From Actinopolymorpha cephalotaxi (GTDB lineage: Bacteria; Actinomycetota; Actinomycetes; Propionibacteriales; Actinopolymorphaceae): 64,000 nucleotides of DNA. The notes beneath the pieces were generated by a model. The model had not been told where the DNA came from. It was given only the letters and a program-made list of their open reading frames with translations, and did not search any database. Location: positions 6,718,850 to 6,782,849 of the forward strand of contig NZ_JACBZA010000001.1 in the NCBI RefSeq assembly GCF_013408535.1, written 5' to 3'. Shown here piece by piece: positions 59,220-64,000 of this stretch (positions are counted from its first letter, which is position 1; the number at the start of each line of letters is the position of its first letter). A program made the translations under genes and the position numbers.

Positions 59220-59996
59220 ATGAGCCTCGTGGGTGCGCAGGTGGCGGTGGTCGCGGACAGCCCGGTAATGACGCCGGGGGTGGACGCCGGGTGGTACCGC
59301 CAGGTGACGGAGTTCGCCGCGACCGCGCCGGGCTGGCTGTCCCGGGTCGCCGAGGCCGCCACCGACGCCGGGCTGGCGGCGTTCGTGCTGCTGTTCGTGT
59401 TCGCGTGGTGGCGGTCCCGGCGCGGTGACCCCCGCGGTGTCGCCCTCGCCGTGCTGGCGCCGGTCGTCACGGTCGTGGCGTACGCCGTCAGCGAGGTCGT
59501 CAAGTCCTTCCTGCGTGAGGAACGCCCCTGCCGCGCGGTCGCCGGAGTCGTCACGCTGGCGCCCTGCCCGGCGACCGGCGACTGGTCGTTCCCGAGCAAC
59601 CACGCGACGATCGCGGCCGCGGCCGCCGTCGCGCTCGTGCTGGCCTGGCGCCGGCTGGCGTGGCTGGTCGTTCCGCTCGCGCTCCAGCTCGGGGCCACCC
59701 GGGTCTACCTCGGCGTGCACTACCCGCACGACGTGGCCGCGGGCCTGGTGCTCGGCGGCGGCGTGGCACTGCTTCTCGGTCTGGTGCTCGCCGGCCCGCT
59801 GGTGCCGGTGGTACGGCGCATGCGGGTTCTTCCCCTGGTCGGCGTGTTGCTGGTCGCGGGCGGCGCGGCGGTCGGGGGTACGCCGAAAGCCGTCGGGCCG
59901 CGGGCGCAGGTCGTGCGGGGTCCGGCCCGGCCGGTGTCCCGGACGTCCACCGGCTCCGACCGTACGGACGGCAGCCGCTCGCGTGGCCGCGGCTGA
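59220..59996 (+). CDS. PAP2-family membrane phosphatase
   Basis: A 258-residue integral membrane phosphatase with about five transmembrane helices. The three motifs are KSFLREERP (K-x6-RP), FPSNHATI (PSxH) and TRVYLGVHYPHDV (in place of SRxxxxxHxxxD). Members dephosphorylate undecaprenyl diphosphate or phosphatidate on the outer face. The cytoplasmic C-terminal 60 residues are Arg/Gly/Ser-rich. The ATG at 59220 fits GGAGG about 15 nt upstream, which is rather far; another start is possible. Confidence 0.88.
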   Translation: MSLVGAQVAVVADSPVMTPGVDAGWYRQVTEFAATAPGWLSRVAEAATDAGLAAFVLLFVFAWWRSRRGDPRGVALAVLAPVVTVVAYAVSEVVKSFLREERPCRAVAGVVTLAPCPATGDWSFPSNHATIAAAAAVALVLAWRRLAWLVVPLALQLGATRVYLGVHYPHDVAAGLVLGGGVALLLGLVLAGPLVPVVRRMRVLPLVGVLLVAGGAAVGGTPKAVGPRAQVVRGPARPVSRTSTGSDRTDGSRSRGRG

Positions 59997-60050
59997 CCGG
60001 GTTGGCGCGAGGTGACGCGGGTGGACCTCGCGAGGCGGCGCGCCACACCC

Positions 60051-60056
60051 TAAGCT
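60051..60056 (+). promoter_or_regulatory. -10 box TAAGCT for the leaderless sterol carrier gene
   Basis: TAAGCT is 6 nt before GTG 60063. Confidence 0.5.
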
Positions 60057-60062
60057 CACCCG

Positions 60063-60467
60063 GTGCCCGCACGACTGCGTCCCGCCGACCCGACCGACGT
60101 GGCCGCCGCGCTCGCCCGCGTCCTGCGGGCCCACGAGGCGGGGGAACCCCCACCGGCCGAAGACCTGCGACTGCTGGTGCGGCACTCCCTCGCGCTGCTG
60201 CTGGCGCGGGCGCCGGGGCGTTCGGTGGAGGTACGCGTTCCGCCGTACGCCGCGATCCAGTGCGTCCCCGGCCCCCGCCACACTCGCGGCACGCCCCCCG
60301 GTGTCGTGGAGACCGACCCACTGACCTGGGTACTCCTCGCCGCCGACCGGATGACCTGGACGACGGCTCGGGAGTCGGGAACGCTGGCCGCGAGCGGGGA
60401 GCGCACCGACCTGTCCGCCTACCTCCCGCTCCTCCCACTCCTCCCGCCGGGTGATGGAGCCCGCTGA
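60063..60467 (+). CDS. Sterol carrier family protein (SCP_3-like)
   Basis: A 134-residue protein. AALARVLRAHEAGEPPPAEDLRLLVRHSLALL forms the N-terminal helices and VEVRVPPYAAIQCVPGPRHTRGTPPGVVETDPLTWVLLAADRMTW the sheet (both quoted in part), the pattern of a small actinobacterial sterol-carrier-type family (PF17844) usually encoded near purF or purL. It may bind a hydrophobic ligand; function unknown. The GTG at 60063 is set by the TAAGCT box. Confidence 0.82.
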   Translation: MPARLRPADPTDVAAALARVLRAHEAGEPPPAEDLRLLVRHSLALLLARAPGRSVEVRVPPYAAIQCVPGPRHTRGTPPGVVETDPLTWVLLAADRMTWTTARESGTLAASGERTDLSAYLPLLPLLPPGDGAR

Positions 60468-60580
60468 CCTGCGGTTGTACGGCACGTGCCAGCTGGGGAG
60501 AAAAAGTCGTGGAAATTTGCGACCGGATGGAACCGAACCGGGATCCATCCCGTCTGATCGCCGGTGGTCCGAAGCCATCT

Positions 60581-60621
60581 GAAGAAGCCCTCGCGATACC
60601 CCCCGACGCGGGGGCTTCTTC
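60581..60621 (+). terminator. 15-bp hairpin, probable terminator
   Basis: GAAGAAGCCCTCGCG (60581-60595) pairs with CGCGGGGGCTTCTTC (60607-60621) with one G-U pair and an 11-nt loop. Confidence 0.7.
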
Positions 60622-60745
60622 ATGCCCGGATTCGGGCGGGGTTCAGCGCCTCACCTTTGGCCTTGGCGCATGCCTTGGCGCATGCCCGAACTCGTGTCTC
60701 CGGTCCCCGGCCGAGCGCGCGGTGCCGGCTGTCGGCGCGGTCCAC

Positions 60746-60751
60746 TAGCGT
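60746..60751 (+). promoter_or_regulatory. -10 box TAGCGT for leaderless recQ-like gene
   Basis: TAGCGT is 7 nt before GTG 60759. Confidence 0.55.
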
Positions 60752-60758
60752 CGGCCAG

Positions 60759-63092
<2,334 letters not shown>

Positions 63093-63135
63093 CCGGCGTC
63101 GGGACTCGGCGCCGACGAGACCGCCCGCGCCAAGA

Positions 63136-63169
63136 GTGAAGCCCCGGTCCAGGAAGGACCGGGGCTCAC
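63136..63169. terminator. Bidirectional terminator hairpin between converging genes
   Basis: GTGAAGCCCCGGTCC (63136-63150) pairs with GGACCGGGGCTCAC (63156-63169) apart from one bulged A, around a 5-nt loop. Confidence 0.75.
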
Positions 63170-63215
63170 CCACAGGTACGTGCTCAGCCGCCGACGAGCG
63201 CGGGCTCCTCGGCGC

Positions 63216-64000
63216 TCAGGCCGCGACCGGCGCCGACTCCTCGGCCTCCGCGTCGAGCTCGGCCTTCTCGGCTCGGTGGGCCCGGAGCGACCACGCGACG
63301 GCACCCGCCCACAGCACCGCGATGATCACGTAGGCCACGGTGCGCGTGCCGGCGGCCGCGTCCACCAGGTCCGACTTCAGGATGGTGCGGACGTTGGTCA
63401 GCACGATGACGCCGCCGACCAGCGAGCCGAGGATACGGCCGGGCAGGTGCCGGACCAGCCAGGCGGCGATCGGTGCCGCGACCAGGCCGCCGACCAGCAG
63501 CGCGGCGACCGCGCCGAACGGGATGCCCGCGGAGCCGAGTGCGAGGAGGAAGCCCAGGCTCGCCGCCACGGAGACCACGAACTCGCTGGTGTCGACCGAG
63601 CCGACCACCCGGCGCGGCTCCATCCGGCCACTGGCGAGGAGGGCGGGGGTGGCGACCGGTCCCCATCCACCGCCACCGGTGGAGTCGACGAAGCCGGCGA
63701 AGATGCCGAGCGGCGCCAGGAACCTCTTTCGCACCGGCTTGCCGAGCTGCCCGCGCGGGGTGCCCCAGGCGGTGAACCGGATCAGGATGTAGATGCCGAG
63801 CGCCAGCAGGATGCCGGACATGACCGGCGCGGCGGAGTCGGTGGACAGCGAGCTGAGGAAGGTCGCGCCCGCGAAGGAGCCGATCGCTCCGGGGATCGCG
63901 ATCCGGCCGACGACCTTCCAGTCGACGTTGCCGAACCTCCAGTGCGAGGCGCCCGAGGCCAGCGTGGTGCCGATCTCGGCGAGGTGCACGGTCGCCGACG
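63216..64000 (-). CDS. TauE/SafE-family permease, 5' end outside window
   Basis: At least 261 residues of a membrane permease with six or more hydrophobic helices in this part. SATVHLAEIGTTLASGASHW at the edge is a conserved internal segment of the family, and the frame remains open to the window end, so the true start lies beyond. The inverted-repeat second half shows FVDSTGGGGWGPVATPALLASG with the typical TGGGGWG loop. Members export sulfite, sulfoacetate or other organosulfur anions; the substrate is unknown. The C-terminus is Glu/Ala-rich. Confidence 0.87.
   Translation of the reverse strand, partial: SATVHLAEIGTTLASGASHWRFGNVDWKVVGRIAIPGAIGSFAGATFLSSLSTDSAAPVMSGILLALGIYILIRFTAWGTPRGQLGKPVRKRFLAPLGIFAGFVDSTGGGGWGPVATPALLASGRMEPRRVVGSVDTSEFVVSVAASLGFLLALGSAGIPFGAVAALLVGGLVAAPIAAWLVRHLPGRILGSLVGGVIVLTNVRTILKSDLVDAAAGTRTVAYVIIAVLWAGAVAWSLRAHRAEKAELDAEAEESAPVAA

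Larger units (their letters stand above)
60468..60758 (+). other. Intergenic region with possible structured RNA before recQ
   Basis: A less GC-rich start (with GGGGAGAAAAAGTCG near 60494) is followed by GATGG/CCATC complementary segments near 60525-60560 and the strong hairpin at 60581-60621. No protein gene was recognised. The recQ promoter box lies at 60746. Confidence 0.45.

Noticed and set aside
60468-60621. ydaO-type (cyclic di-AMP) riboswitch
   Set aside because: The A-rich start looked similar, but the conserved core elements could not be found and the downstream gene is a helicase.

Overview
The window is about 70% or more GC, uses GTG starts freely, and reads as chromosomal DNA of an actinomycete. 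Several markers point the same way: F420-type luciferase-like oxidoreductases, mycothiol-linked DinB-fold proteins, DUF3151 beside fructose-bisphosphate aldolase and purA, a small separate PurS, an SCP_3-type sterol carrier protein, and many leaderless genes with a TAnnnT box 6-8 nt before the start. The order fba-DUF3151-purA-purD-purB-purC-purSQ-purL suggests Propionibacteriales (Kribbella/Actinopolymorpha-like); that placement is inference. No rRNA, tRNA, CRISPR array or complete insertion sequence was seen.

Layout. 1-9190: end of a surface-polysaccharide cluster on the + strand, with two GT4 glycosyltransferases, a Wzx-like flippase, a Wzy-like polymerase, two DegT aminotransferases, a hexapeptide acetyltransferase and a Gfo/Idh/MocA oxidoreductase; the last three resemble WbpD/WbpE/WbpB of diacetamido-uronic acid synthesis. 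9200-24200: mixed housekeeping and accessory genes, including an S1-domain protein behind a small upstream ORF, a flavin monooxygenase/FMN reductase/TPR operon, an AlkZ-like winged-helix protein, DinB-fold proteins, a YafY regulator divergent from a DUF3224 gene, a DapC-like aminotransferase, an SDR, pyrE, lemA, DedA, a TrmH methyltransferase and a HAD phosphatase. 24200-28800: an ANTAR antiterminator, an Erm-type rRNA methyltransferase with an attenuator-like leader, and a divergent SIS/GntR pair. 28900-53350: fba and the purine genes purA, purD, purB, purC, purS, purQ and purL, separated by unrelated genes. A sigma-like/anti-sigma-like fusion lies between purC and purS, and a two-component system lies between purQ and purL. 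53400-64000: two small membrane proteins, lon, an ArsR/SRPBCC/VOC operon, a PAP2 phosphatase, a sterol carrier protein, a RecQ helicase with a phosphoribosyltransferase-like tail, and the 3' part of a TauE/SafE permease.

The most notable unexplained structure is non-coding. (1) The Erm gene is preceded by a leaderless 20-codon ORF carrying an RLRF motif, then a hairpin with a U-tract: the layout of a macrolide-sensing attenuator. (2) Four copies of a 47-bp palindromic element occur as two same-orientation pairs 10.6 kb apart, each pair with exactly 74 bp periodicity. (3) Several promoters carry phased repeat arrays: 13-bp iterons beside a DnaA box upstream of lon, 16-bp iterons upstream of an ArsR gene, and TTCARC hexamer pairs 21 bp apart upstream of the flavin monooxygenase. 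Functions given for proteins rest on motifs recognised by eye; no database search was possible.
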